Positions 1-8,570 of a stretch of DNA of 64,000 bases are shown here, in pieces. The stretch is from Micromonospora sp. MA102. GTDB lineage: Bacteria > Actinomycetota > Actinomycetes > Mycobacteriales > Micromonosporaceae. Location: assembly GCF_025460765.1 (NCBI RefSeq), contig NZ_JAMWEG010000019.1, positions 1-64,000 of the forward strand, given 5' to 3'. Numbering within the stretch: the first letter of the stretch is position 1; each line of letters starts with the position of its first letter. The notes beneath the pieces are model-generated. The model ran no database searches, was not told where the DNA came from, and saw nothing but the letters and a program-made list of their open reading frames with translations. The position numbers and the translations under genes are program-made.

Positions 1-423
1 TCCCGGGGTGCACCCGGGTCGGCGGGCGGTCGCGGAGGCCGGTCACCCCGTCGGGCGGGGCGTGGTCCTCGGTCGTTCACCGGGTATAACGACCCCCACC
101 GGCCGGCCATTCCGCCGCCGGGATGCCACCGGTCACCCCGCAAACCGGACACCACGCCCACCCGCGCACGATCGGTGGAACGTCACGGGTGCATCCGGGC
201 CCCGGAGACACCCACAGCGTTCCACCCACCACCCGAAGCCGGGCATGAACCGGACATCCGGCCCAGGCTGACTGCCCGCGCGTCGGCGCAACGTGACGAC
301 GTGAATGGATCGGCGCGTCGGCGCCAGCCCCACCCACAGGCCACCCGCCCACCCGTGCCGGGACGACGAACCGAACCCCGAGCCCCGACCGACCTGGCCT
401 CACGGCGAACAGCCGCAGGACGC
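1..423. other. Intergenic region, no gene recognised
   Basis: No reading frame here resembles a known protein. The open frames on both strands are rich in Arg, Pro and Gly with no domain-like segments, as random frames are in very G+C-rich DNA. A short C/G-rich hairpin (cccgtcgggcggg, near 47-59) could end transcription of a gene lying outside the window. The region lies downstream of the VWA-domain gene that ends at 424. Confidence 0.6.
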
Positions 424-2376
424 TCAGTGGCGGCCGTGGCGTGCGCGGAGGTAGTCGGAGACCACGTACTCGCCGAGGTCGTCGAGGTCGGGGGTGAACA
501 TCCGGCCCTTGGAGCGCCGGGCCACCGCATCCACGAAGCGGCGCAGGCCCGGGTCGTCGCCGAGCATGAACAGGTTCAGCGTGGCGCCGTACCGGGTCAG
601 CTTGTCCACCTCGCGGATGGTCGCCTGGATGGTCTCCGGCAGCGGCGGCCAGTGGAAGTACGCCTCGCCGTCGGACGGGTCGAGGTGGGCGGTGGGCTCA
701 CCGTCGGTGACCACGAGCACGACCGGCTCGGCGCCCGGGTGCCGGCGCAGGTGCCGCCCGGCCAGCCGCAGCGCGTGCTGGAGGTTGGTGCCCTGCTCCA
801 TGTCGGGCTCCACCGCGGCGAGTTCCTGCTGGGTCAGCGGCATGGCCTCCCGGCCGAAGCCGATGATCTGCAGGGCGTCCTGCGGGAAGCGGGTCGCCAT
901 GAGGTGCGAGAGGGCCAGCGCGGTCTGCTTCATCGGCCCCCAGCGCCCCTGGGAGATCATCGAGTACGACAGGTCGACGCAGAGCGCCACGGCCGCCGAG
1001 GCACGCCGCTCGGTCTCCATGACCTCGAAGTCCTCGACGGCGAGCTGCACGGGCACCCGGGGTCCGGCCCGGCGGACCGCGCGGGTGAGGGTGCGCACCA
1101 CGTCGAGGGGCTGCTCGTCGCCGTACTCCCACTGGCGGGAAGCGCCGCTCACCTCGCCGGCCGCGCCCGCGGAGCGCAGGTCGTGCTGGCCGCGGGGGCC
1201 GGCGGTCAGGTCGGCGAAGACCCGGCGCAGGGCGGTGCCGGCGAGCCGGCGCAGCGCCTTCGGGCTGAGCGTCAGCCCCTCGGCGTCCCGGGTCACCCAG
1301 CCCTGCCGGCGCAGCTCACGCTCCAGCTCCTGAAGCCGGCGTACGTCGTCGGCGGCGTCCCGGCCCAGCGTCCGGGCGACCGCCTCGACGTCGACGTCGT
1401 CCAGCGTGGCGCCGGGGTGGTCCTGGTCGAGGGAGTCGAGCAGCTCGTCCAGCTCGGCGATCTCGCCGAGCGCGCCGGTGGCCTCGCCGTAGCCGAGCTG
1501 CTGGTCGCCCCGGACCCGCTCGCCGCGGCGCCAGTTCAGGTCGGGGCGCAGCGACCGCAGGTGGTCGTCGAGCTGCGACAGTTCCCCGGCCAGCTGCTCG
1601 CCGAGGGACTGGCGCATGAGCCCGGCCAGTTCCTCGCGCTGCCGGTCGGACAGCGACCGCATGAGCCGCTCCCCGGCCGCCGACCGGCGGGCCAGCACGT
1701 CGATCAGCTCGTCGACGTCCTTCGGCTGCTCCGGGAAGAACTCGCCGTGCCGACGCATGAACTCGGCGAACGCGTCGGTGGTGTCCTCGGACCGGGCGTG
1801 CCGGGCGAGCAGGTCGTTGAGGTCGCGCATCATCTCGGCGAGCTGCCGCTGGGTGGCCGGGTCGCCGGCGGCCCGTGCCGCGTCGCGCAGCCCGGCGAAG
1901 CGCTGCTCCAGCACCTCGCCGCGCAGCCCGTCGAGGATCCGTTGGTAGCTGGCGCGTGCCTCGCCGCTGGCCCAGTCGTACCCGGACAGCTCCTCGACGG
2001 CGCGGGCCGTCGAGCGGGGCAGGTTGTCCAGCACCGCCTCGGCGAAGCGGGCGTCGTCGCCGTCCCGCCCGCGCAGCTCCTCCCGCTCGGCGGCGAGGGC
2101 CTGGTCGAGCAGCGCCTGAGCGCGGGTCACCGCGCCGTCCAGGTCGCCCCGGCGCAGCGCCTCGCGGCGCAGCCGGCGGGCCCGGGCGGCCAGGTCGTCC
2201 AGGCCGCCGCGACCCTGCGGGCCGCGCCGCAGCAGGTCGCGCAGCGCCTCCCGCAGGCTGCCGCCGGCGAGGACCTCCGAGCCGACCGCGTCCACCGCGG
2301 CGCGTACGTCGTACGGCGAGGCGAGCGGGTCGGGCCCGCCGCGCCACTGCCCGTACCGGAACCGGTTGCCGGCCAC
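424..2376 (-). CDS. VWA (von Willebrand factor A) domain protein, partner of AAA ATPase
   Basis: About 650 aa from a GTG start 2 nt after the upstream ATPase stop. The frame is open much further upstream, but that part overlaps the ATPase gene and is not protein-like. The N-terminal two thirds are charged and helical. The C-terminal ~200 residues form a VWA domain with an intact metal-ion-dependent adhesion site: DLSYS, then a Thr in the GTNLQ segment, then the VTDGEPT strand. Pairs of a MoxR/Mg-chelatase-like ATPase and a VWA protein act as metal-insertion or protein-remodelling chaperones. The M. tuberculosis equivalent is probably Rv0958/Rv0959. The client is unknown. Close coupling with the ATPase indicates one operon. 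Confidence 0.85.
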   Translation of the reverse strand: MAGNRFRYGQWRGGPDPLASPYDVRAAVDAVGSEVLAGGSLREALRDLLRRGPQGRGGLDDLAARARRLRREALRRGDLDGAVTRAQALLDQALAAEREELRGRDGDDARFAEAVLDNLPRSTARAVEELSGYDWASGEARASYQRILDGLRGEVLEQRFAGLRDAARAAGDPATQRQLAEMMRDLNDLLARHARSEDTTDAFAEFMRRHGEFFPEQPKDVDELIDVLARRSAAGERLMRSLSDRQREELAGLMRQSLGEQLAGELSQLDDHLRSLRPDLNWRRGERVRGDQQLGYGEATGALGEIAELDELLDSLDQDHPGATLDDVDVEAVARTLGRDAADDVRRLQELERELRRQGWVTRDAEGLTLSPKALRRLAGTALRRVFADLTAGPRGQHDLRSAGAAGEVSGASRQWEYGDEQPLDVVRTLTRAVRRAGPRVPVQLAVEDFEVMETERRASAAVALCVDLSYSMISQGRWGPMKQTALALSHLMATRFPQDALQIIGFGREAMPLTQQELAAVEPDMEQGTNLQHALRLAGRHLRRHPGAEPVVLVVTDGEPTAHLDPSDGEAYFHWPPLPETIQATIREVDKLTRYGATLNLFMLGDDPGLRRFVDAVARRSKGRMFTPDLDDLGEYVVSDYLRARHGRH

Positions 2377-2378
2377 GG

Positions 2379-3824
2379 TCAGCCCCGGCCGCCGTAGACG
2401 GTGCGCCCGGACTCGGTGACGTCCTTGCCCAGCCGGCGGGTGAGGTGCAGCCCCTCCAGGACGAACTCGATCCCGGCGGCGGCCTCCTCGGGGGTGGGCG
2501 CGTCGCCGAGGCCGAGCCGGTCGAGCACCTTGGCCAGCCCGGGAACGGTGCCGACCTGGCCGAGCAGCTCCGCCGAGGAGACCAGCTCGCCGGTCTCGAT
2601 CTCGGTGCCCTCGGCGACCAGCGCGGTGAACCCGGAGAGGTCCAGCCCGGCCAGGCGGGCCCGGAACGTCTCGGCGGTGGCGGTCCGCAGCAGGTGGCCG
2701 AGGACCTCGATCTCCCGCCCCTCCTCGCCGCTCTCGAACTCGACCTTGCCGCGCAGCGTGGAGGTCACCGAGACGGCGTCGCCGACCCGGGCGACCGGGG
2801 CCTCGTGGGCGGCGGCGCCCAGCAGGCCGGCGCGGCGCAGCGCGGCGGCGGCGACGGTCTCGGCGGCGGCGATGGCGAACCGGGCGGAGACGCCGGAGCG
2901 CGGGTCCACCGACGGTGATTCCCGGACGGCGCGGGCGAAGCGGGCGAGCACCTCCAGCACGTGCTCCGGGACGGTGGCGACCAGGTCGGCCTCCTGCCGG
3001 ATCAGGGCCAGCTCCAGCTCCACGTCGAGCGGGTAGTGGGTGCGGATCTCCGCGCCGAAGCGGTCCTTGAGCGGGGTGATGATCCGGCCCCGGTTGGTGT
3101 AGTCCTCCGGGTTGGCGCTGGCCACGAGGAGCAGGTCCAGCGGGAGCCGGAGCTGGTAGCCGCGGACCTGGATGTCGCGTTCCTCCAGCACGTTGAGCAG
3201 CGCCACCTGGATGCGTTCGGCCAGGTCGGGCAGCTCGTTGACGGCGAAGACGCCCCGGTTGGTGCGCGGCACGAGCCCGAAGTGGATGGTCTCCGGGTCG
3301 CCGAGGGTACGCCCCTGGGCGAGCCGGATCGGGTCGACGTCGCCGATGAGGTCGCCGACGCTGGTGTCCGGGGTGGCGAGCTTCTCGCCGTAGCGCATCG
3401 AGCGGTGCAGCCAGCCGATCGGCAGGTCGTCGCCGCGCTCGGCGACCAGGGCGCGGGACGCCGGGGTGAGCGGGTGCATCGGGTGCTCGTTGAGCACCGA
3501 GCCGGGGATCACCGGGGTCCACTCGTCGAGCAGCGCGCCGAGCGAGCGGATGAGCCGGGTCTTGCCCTGGCCGCGCTCGCCGAGCAGCACCATGTCGTGG
3601 CCGGCGAGCAGGGCCCGCTCGACCTCGGGCAGCACCGTGTCCTCGTAACCGACGATGCCGGGGAAGCGCTCCTCGCCGGCGCGCATCCGGGCGAGGAGGT
3701 TGTCGCGGAGTTCCTGCTTGACCGTGCGGTGGCGATGGCCGGAGGCCCGCAGCTCGCCGAGCGTGCCGGGCAGGTCGGCGGGCGGGGCCGGGGGAACCTG
3801 GTTGGGCGCAGTCACCCGACCCAC
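2379..3824 (-). CDS. AAA+ ATPase, magnesium-chelatase/MoxR-like
   Basis: 481 aa. The Walker A motif GERGQGKT lies near residue 83. A Mg-chelatase-like core follows, with SANPEDYTNRGRI (sensor 1 region) and RFGAEIRTHYPL downstream, and then a helical lid. It reads like the ChlI-type half of an ATPase/VWA pair, hydrolysing ATP to remodel a client held by the VWA protein encoded immediately downstream. Two GTG starts are possible (3824 and 3815); the second gives MTAPNQ and is equally plausible. The family is clear but the substrate is not. Translational coupling to the VWA gene is likely because only 2 nt separate stop and start. Confidence 0.88.
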   Translation of the reverse strand: MGRVTAPNQVPPAPPADLPGTLGELRASGHRHRTVKQELRDNLLARMRAGEERFPGIVGYEDTVLPEVERALLAGHDMVLLGERGQGKTRLIRSLGALLDEWTPVIPGSVLNEHPMHPLTPASRALVAERGDDLPIGWLHRSMRYGEKLATPDTSVGDLIGDVDPIRLAQGRTLGDPETIHFGLVPRTNRGVFAVNELPDLAERIQVALLNVLEERDIQVRGYQLRLPLDLLLVASANPEDYTNRGRIITPLKDRFGAEIRTHYPLDVELELALIRQEADLVATVPEHVLEVLARFARAVRESPSVDPRSGVSARFAIAAAETVAAAALRRAGLLGAAAHEAPVARVGDAVSVTSTLRGKVEFESGEEGREIEVLGHLLRTATAETFRARLAGLDLSGFTALVAEGTEIETGELVSSAELLGQVGTVPGLAKVLDRLGLGDAPTPEEAAAGIEFVLEGLHLTRRLGKDVTESGRTVYGGRG

Positions 3825-3873
3825 GCTATCTCGGTCGGGTGACCAGGCGCCGCCTTCGGGGACGGTCGGACCG

Positions 3874-4968
3874 TCACGGACGGGGAACGGGCCGCCCGCA
3901 GCGGGCGCAGCCGCCCCGCCGCCGCAGGTGGTACGCCAGGGTGGCCGCCCCGAGCGCGGCGCCCCAGAGGGGCCAGAGCAGCATCGGCGCCGAGGCGAGA
4001 CTGAACCCGCCGGCCAGGTGCCAGAACTGGGCGTTGCTCATCAGGCCGAGGGTGGCCGCCGTCACCGACAGAGCCACCAGCGTCGCGGGGACGACCGCCA
4101 GCTTGATCGGCACCCGCCGCCCGGCCAGCCCCGGCAGCCAGCGCGGGAACCGCTCGCCCCAGGGGCGGACCAGCCCGAGGGTGAGGATCGCCCCGACGGT
4201 GGCGAATCCGCCCAGCCCGGCGCCGGCCCAGACCAGCCCGGTCTCCCTCATCTCGGCGAGGAAGTCCCGGGAGATGCCGAGCGGAATGCCGGCCGCCCAG
4301 GCGAACCGGGTGACCGCGTAGGCGAACGGGATGACGGCGGCCGTGTACGCGGCCCAGCGCCCCCAGCGGGCGGCCGCGGCCGGCGTGGTCCAGCCGCGCT
4401 CGTGGTCGTCCCGGCCGCAGGCCGGGCAGGCGCCGGCGGTCCGGCGCTGCCAGAGCAGCAGCGCGCCGGCCAGCAGGACGCCCCCGACGAGGGCGGCGCA
4501 CCGGGCGGCCAGCGGCCAGTCGAAGATCTGCCCGTAGTCGACGGGCGGCCAGCCGAACGGCGCGCCGATGAGCAGGATCGGCAGGTAGCCGAGCACGATC
4601 AGCACCCGGGCGTCGGGGACGACCACGGTCAGCGCGAACGCGACCGCCCAGCCGTAGCCGAGCAGCAGCGCGCGGGGCAGGCCGGGCCGGCGTACCGTCG
4701 CCGGGCCGCTCATGGCCAGGGCCGCGACGGCCGCGAGCAGCAGCACCCCGGCGAAGAGCGGGGCGCCGACGTCCACCGGCAGCAGCCGGAGCAGGCTGAC
4801 GTCGCCGCCGTGCGGGTCGTTGGCGCCGAACGGGTAGCCGGCGCCGGTCAGCGTCGAGAGCAGGGCGAGAACGCCCCAGCCGCCGAGCCAGGCGGCGGCG
4901 AGCGGTGCGGCCAGGTCGAGCCGCGTCCGGGCGGCCCGACGGGGTGGGGAATCGGTCGTTGTCGTCAT
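3874..4968 (-). CDS. Polytopic membrane protein with two Cys-x2-Cys motifs
   Basis: 364 aa with about eight to nine hydrophobic segments spread over the whole length. There are two short cytosol-type zinc-ribbon-like motifs: CPACGR in the middle loop and CARCGR at the extreme C terminus. No family is recognised, so no function is assigned. It precedes the DesK/DesR-like sensor-regulator pair on the opposite side of a ~75 bp gap, on the same strand but downstream of the regulator. It could be a target of that system, as membrane proteins often are, but nothing in the sequence shows it. The paired CxxC motifs could bind one zinc ion. Confidence 0.7.
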   Translation of the reverse strand: MTTTTDSPPRRAARTRLDLAAPLAAAWLGGWGVLALLSTLTGAGYPFGANDPHGGDVSLLRLLPVDVGAPLFAGVLLLAAVAALAMSGPATVRRPGLPRALLLGYGWAVAFALTVVVPDARVLIVLGYLPILLIGAPFGWPPVDYGQIFDWPLAARCAALVGGVLLAGALLLWQRRTAGACPACGRDDHERGWTTPAAAARWGRWAAYTAAVIPFAYAVTRFAWAAGIPLGISRDFLAEMRETGLVWAGAGLGGFATVGAILTLGLVRPWGERFPRWLPGLAGRRVPIKLAVVPATLVALSVTAATLGLMSNAQFWHLAGGFSLASAPMLLWPLWGAALGAATLAYHLRRRGGCARCGRPVPRP

Positions 4969-5043
4969 GCTCTCAGCGTCGGCCGGTCGGCCCCCGGATC
5001 CCTCCCGCGCCGGGGTGGACCACCTCCCCCGCGGGAGGGACGG

Positions 5044-5694
5044 TCAGCCGGTCGGCACCACGAAGCCCGACTCGTACGCGGCGATCACGGCCTGGGTCCG
5101 GTCCCGCACCCCGAGCTTGGCCAGCACGTTGCCGACGTGCGTCTTGACCGTCTCCACGCCGACGACCAGCCGCTCGGCGATCTCCGGGTTGGACAGCCCG
5201 GCGGCCATCAGCCGCAGCACCTCGCCCTCCCGCTCGGTGAGCCGGGCCGCGCGCAGCCCGTCGCCGCCCCGGCCGCCGTACGCGCCGGCGAGCCGGCGGA
5301 TCGCCGCCGGGAACAGCAGCGACTCGCCGGCGGCCACCACCCGGATGGCCTCCACCACCTCGGCCGGGCGGGCCCGCTTGAGCAGGAAGCCGCTCGCGCC
5401 GGCGCGCAGCGCCTCGTAGACGTACTCGTCGTTGGCGAAGGTCGTGACGACCAGGACCCGGGGCGGGTCGGCGGAGGCGGCGAGCAGCCGCCGGGTGGCC
5501 TGGATGCCGTCGATGGACGGCATCCGGACGTCCATGAGCACCACCCGGGGTCGCAGCCGGGCCACCAGCGGCGGCACCTCGGCGCCGTCGGCGGCCTCGC
5601 CGACCACCCGCAGGTCCGGCTGGGCGTCCACGATCGCCCGCAGGCCGACCCGGATCAGCTCGTCGTCGTCGACGATCAGCACGTCGATGGTCAC
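5044..5694 (-). CDS. LuxR/NarL-family response regulator
   Basis: 216 aa from GTG at 5694, which overlaps the kinase stop codon by 4 bp (GTGA). An N-terminal receiver domain has acidic residues near 9-11, phosphoacceptor Asp55 (LMDVRMPS), a Thr in VVTTF and Lys106. A LuxR-type helix-turn-helix spans about residues 147-205 (LTEREGEVLRLMAAGLSNPE, then VKTHVGNVLAKL). It is phosphorylated by the histidine kinase encoded immediately upstream and acts as a DNA-binding transcriptional regulator. The family resembles B. subtilis DesR/LiaR. Its target genes cannot be read from the sequence; the neighbouring membrane protein gene is one candidate. Confidence 0.93.
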   Translation of the reverse strand: MTIDVLIVDDDELIRVGLRAIVDAQPDLRVVGEAADGAEVPPLVARLRPRVVLMDVRMPSIDGIQATRRLLAASADPPRVLVVTTFANDEYVYEALRAGASGFLLKRARPAEVVEAIRVVAAGESLLFPAAIRRLAGAYGGRGGDGLRAARLTEREGEVLRLMAAGLSNPEIAERLVVGVETVKTHVGNVLAKLGVRDRTQAVIAAYESGFVVPTG

Positions 5695-6941
5695 CCGGTC
5701 TCCCCTCTCGGCGCCGGCAGGGTGACCCGGACCCGCCAGCTGTCGCCCTCCGGGCCGGCGGTGAGCTGCCCCCCGAGCAGCAGCACCCGCTCCCGCATGC
5801 CGTCGAGCCCGCGCCCGCCGCCACCCGGCCCGGTGGTGCCGCGCAGCCCGTTGACCAGCTCGATCTCCAGGCGACCGTCGGGTACGGCCACCCGCAGGCG
5901 CACCGGCCCCCGGCCGTGCCGGGCCGCGTTGGTCAGGCCTTCCTGCACGATCCGGTACCCCTCCCGGGACACCACGGCGGGCAGGCCACCGAGCGTCCCG
6001 CTGACCCGGGAGTCCACGGCCAGGCCGGCGGCCCGGGTGTCGGCGACCAGCCGGTCCAGCCCGTCCAGGGTGGCCTGCGGCGCGGTGGACGCGGGCGCCT
6101 GCCCGTCGGCCGTCTCCCGGAGCAGCCCGAGCACGTGGTCCAGGTCGTCCATCGCGCGGCGGCTGGTCTCCTCGATGGCGCGCAGCGCCCGCCGGGTGAA
6201 CTCCGGGTCGCTGTCGAGCAGCTCGCGGGCGGCCCCGGCCTGGAGGGTCGCCACGGTCAGCGCGTGCCCCACCGAGTCGTGCAGCTCGCGGGCCAGCCGG
6301 TTGCGCTCGGCCAGCCGGGCGGACCGGGCCTCCAGTGCGGCGATCCGCTCGGCCTGCGCCGGGCCGAGCAGCACGGGCGCCATCGAGGCGGCGAGCGCGC
6401 CCAGCCCGGCGACCACGTACCCGAGGGCGACCAGCAGGACCAGCCCGGCCAGTCCCGCCACGACCGGGCGGCCCGGGTCGAACGGGCCGAAGCCGTCCTC
6501 GACGGTGGCGCCGGTGTCCACGCCGGTCAGCCCGGCGAGGAAGACCAGCGCCATGGGGAACGCGCTGATCGCCGCGAACAGCACCAGCGCGCCGGTGAGC
6601 AGATGCAGGGCGATCCAGAGCGCCGCGCGTACCCGGGTCTCCCGGTCGATCCGGTGGCCCGGGGCGGGCTCGGGGAGGTCGACGGCGAGCAGCGCCCGGG
6701 CGGCGGCGATCTCCAGCGCCCGGCTGCCGGCGAGGAACACCGGCACGGCGGCGATCCCGGCGGCGACCAGCAGCAGCCCGCCGCCGACCGGGCGGGGCAC
6801 GTCGGCGTTGCCGAGCAGTTGCGCGAACGCCGCCGCGAGCAGCGCGTACGGCAGGGCGAGCACCCCGCCGAGGAGCAGGAACACGGCGCGCCGCCAAGTG
6901 CTCCCGCGCACCAGCGGCGCCAGCACGCCCGGGACCGTCAC
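5691..6941 (-). CDS. Sensor histidine kinase, DesK/NarX type (HisKA_3)
   Basis: 416 aa. The N-terminal half holds several transmembrane segments in two groups (about residues 15-85 and 105-195) with little extracellular sequence, typical of intramembrane-sensing kinases. A coiled-coil-like linker leads to the phosphoacceptor box RELHDSVGHALT with His221. The C terminus is an HATPase_c domain with the GRGLDGMRERVLLLGG G-box and a Thr/Leu-rich end. It autophosphorylates and passes the phosphate to the LuxR-type regulator encoded in the overlapping next gene. The signal is unknown; multi-span DesK/LiaS-type sensors respond to membrane or envelope state. Confidence 0.92.
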   Translation of the reverse strand: MTVPGVLAPLVRGSTWRRAVFLLLGGVLALPYALLAAAFAQLLGNADVPRPVGGGLLLVAAGIAAVPVFLAGSRALEIAAARALLAVDLPEPAPGHRIDRETRVRAALWIALHLLTGALVLFAAISAFPMALVFLAGLTGVDTGATVEDGFGPFDPGRPVVAGLAGLVLLVALGYVVAGLGALAASMAPVLLGPAQAERIAALEARSARLAERNRLARELHDSVGHALTVATLQAGAARELLDSDPEFTRRALRAIEETSRRAMDDLDHVLGLLRETADGQAPASTAPQATLDGLDRLVADTRAAGLAVDSRVSGTLGGLPAVVSREGYRIVQEGLTNAARHGRGPVRLRVAVPDGRLEIELVNGLRGTTGPGGGGRGLDGMRERVLLLGGQLTAGPEGDSWRVRVTLPAPRGETG

Positions 6942-6999
6942 CCGGTCATTCTGCCGCCCGGAGGCGGCCCGCCGACTCCCCCGAGACGGGGAGATCCGG

Positions 7000-7497
7000 T
7001 CAGCGGTGGTCCTGGACGTACCGCTCCGGGTCCTTGTCGCGGAACGGCAGGTTGCGCCCGTTCTTGTGCTCGCCGTAGAAGGTCAGCCACCGCTGCCCCA
7101 GCTCGGCCCGCAGCTCGACGCTCGCGTGCCGGCGGAAGTCCGGCAGCGCCTCGTCCTCCTCCTCGGCCAGGTGCTCGCTGTTCTCCCGGCGGGCCCGCCA
7201 CACGGCCGCCCACCAGGCGTCCGAACCGACCTCGTGGAGCTTGGACTCGGCGACGGCATCGCGGATCTTGTTGTGGTCGCCGATGGCGTCCTCGGTCTCC
7301 TCGGCGCCGTCGTCGCCGTGCTTGACCAGGTGCGGATAGAGGATGGCCTCCTCCGCCTCGGCGTGGATGTCCAGGTGCAGGGCCAGCGCCTCCCAGACGG
7401 CCAGCAGCTCGGCCGGGTCCCGGGCGTCGTCCAGCCGGGCGAAGCCACGGCGGAAGGCGGCGTGGTCGTCGAGGATCAGTGCGGTGATGTCGTCCAT
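7000..7497 (-). CDS. Hemerythrin HHE-domain protein
   Basis: 165 aa from ATG at 7497. The sequence carries the four-helix hemerythrin ligand pattern: an early His in LILDDHAAFRRGF, HLDIHAEAEEAILYPHL (two His and Glu), DHNKIRD, and SEHLAEEEDEALP. Such soluble proteins bind a non-haem di-iron centre and are linked to O2, NO or oxidative-stress sensing. The start is only 5 nt after the stop of the aldo/keto reductase gene, and the upstream reductase C terminus supplies a GGAAGTGA Shine-Dalgarno, so the two are an operon. If the reductase is really broken, this gene could still be translated from its own site. Confidence 0.88.
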   Translation of the reverse strand: MDDITALILDDHAAFRRGFARLDDARDPAELLAVWEALALHLDIHAEAEEAILYPHLVKHGDDGAEETEDAIGDHNKIRDAVAESKLHEVGSDAWWAAVWRARRENSEHLAEEEDEALPDFRRHASVELRAELGQRWLTFYGEHKNGRNLPFRDKDPERYVQDHR

Positions 7498-7502
7498 GGT
7501 GG

Positions 7503-8473
7503 TCACTTCCGGATGCGGGCGCGGATGAGCTTGGGTACGGCGGCCAGCCCGGTGACCGGGCGGAACGCGTGGGCGGCGGTGGCCAGCGCGGCGTACTCGT
7601 CGTCGGCCAGGTCGATCTCGGCGGCGGCCGCGTTGCGTTCCACCTGCTCCACGCTCGACGCGCCGGGGATGGCCACCACGGTGGGGCGGCGGAGCAGGTA
7701 CGCCAGGGCGACCTGGCTGGGCGTGGCGTCGCGCGCGTCGGCCACCTCGCGCAGGGTGGCGATCAGCTCGGTGCCCCGGTCCAGGTTCTCCGGCAGGAAG
7801 TACGGGTTGGCCCGCCGGACTGCCCCGGCGGGCGGGTTCCGGGCGTCGTAGCGGCCGGAGAGGAAGCCCTGCCCCAGCGGGCTGTACGCGATGACGATCC
7901 GGCCGGCCTGCTCCGCGTACGGGATCAGGTCCTCCTCGGGGCCGCGGTCGACCATGCTGTAGCGGACCTGGTTGCTCAGCACCCGGCGGCCCAGCGCGGC
8001 CTCGGCGAACCGCCAGCGGCGCAGCGTGTAGTTGCTGACCCCGACCTCGCCGACCAGCCCGACGTCCTGGAGCGCGCGCGCATGCCGCGCATCGTGGTGG
8101 TGTCGGCGACCACCGGGTTGGGCTGGTGCACCTGGTAGAGGTCGATGCCGGTGACGCCGAGCCGGGCGGCGGAGGCGACCGCCCGCTGCTGCACCACCGG
8201 GGCGAGCGGCAGCACCGGGAACACCTTGCTGGCGACCACGACCTTGGCCCGGTCGTCGCCGAGGGCCGCGCCGAGGATGCGCTCGCTGCGGCCGAAGCCG
8301 TAGATCTCGGCGGTGTCGAAGAGGGTGACGCCCAGGTCGAGCGCCCGCCGGACGATCTGCGCCGCCCGGCGTTCGTAGTCGGGGCCGTAGCCCCACTCGC
8401 GCGAGCCGAACTGCCACGTGCCGAGGCCGATCTTCGAGATGGGCTTGGGGGTGTCGAGCGGGACGTAGCGCAT
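7503..8473 (-). pseudogene. Aldo/keto reductase, interrupted by a frameshift
   Basis: The first part reads from ATG 8473 (MRYVPLDTPKP) and has the AKR catalytic Asp and Tyr in DTAEIYG, Lys in VVASKVF and His in LYQVHQP. After MRGMRA the frame must change for the protein to continue as LQDVGLVGEVGVSNYTLRRW through to the normal AKR C terminus (AIPGASSVEQV) ending at 7503. The break lies in a run of alternating GC at 8072-8081, where two extra bases (or one lost base) shift the frame. Joined, it would be an intact ~320-residue AKR. It is either a recent pseudogene, a slippage hotspot or an assembly error. A TTG at 8491 is an alternative start. The hemerythrin gene follows 5 nt later. Confidence 0.85.
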
Positions 8474-8570
8474 GGACTCGAAGCTACCCAAGCGGACGGG
8501 ACCGCACGCCGGTTCCGCCGGCCCACCTCCGCGCCGACCTGGGCGCCGGCCCCCGACTAGGGTCGGAGAG

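Noticed and set aside
8..403. Small open frames at the window start
   Set aside because: Arg/Pro/Gly-rich translations on both strands, no ribosome site and no domain; treated as intergenic.
175..2397. Long plus-strand open frame over the VWA gene (740 codons)
   Set aside because: It is antisense to a gene with clear VWA motifs and its translation is low-complexity Val/Gly/Gln/Arg/Pro sequence. Long shadows are expected at this G+C.
3655..7851. Very long plus-strand open frame (1398 codons)
   Set aside because: It runs antisense through five recognised genes (ATPase, membrane protein, response regulator, kinase, hemerythrin). No domain is seen in it.
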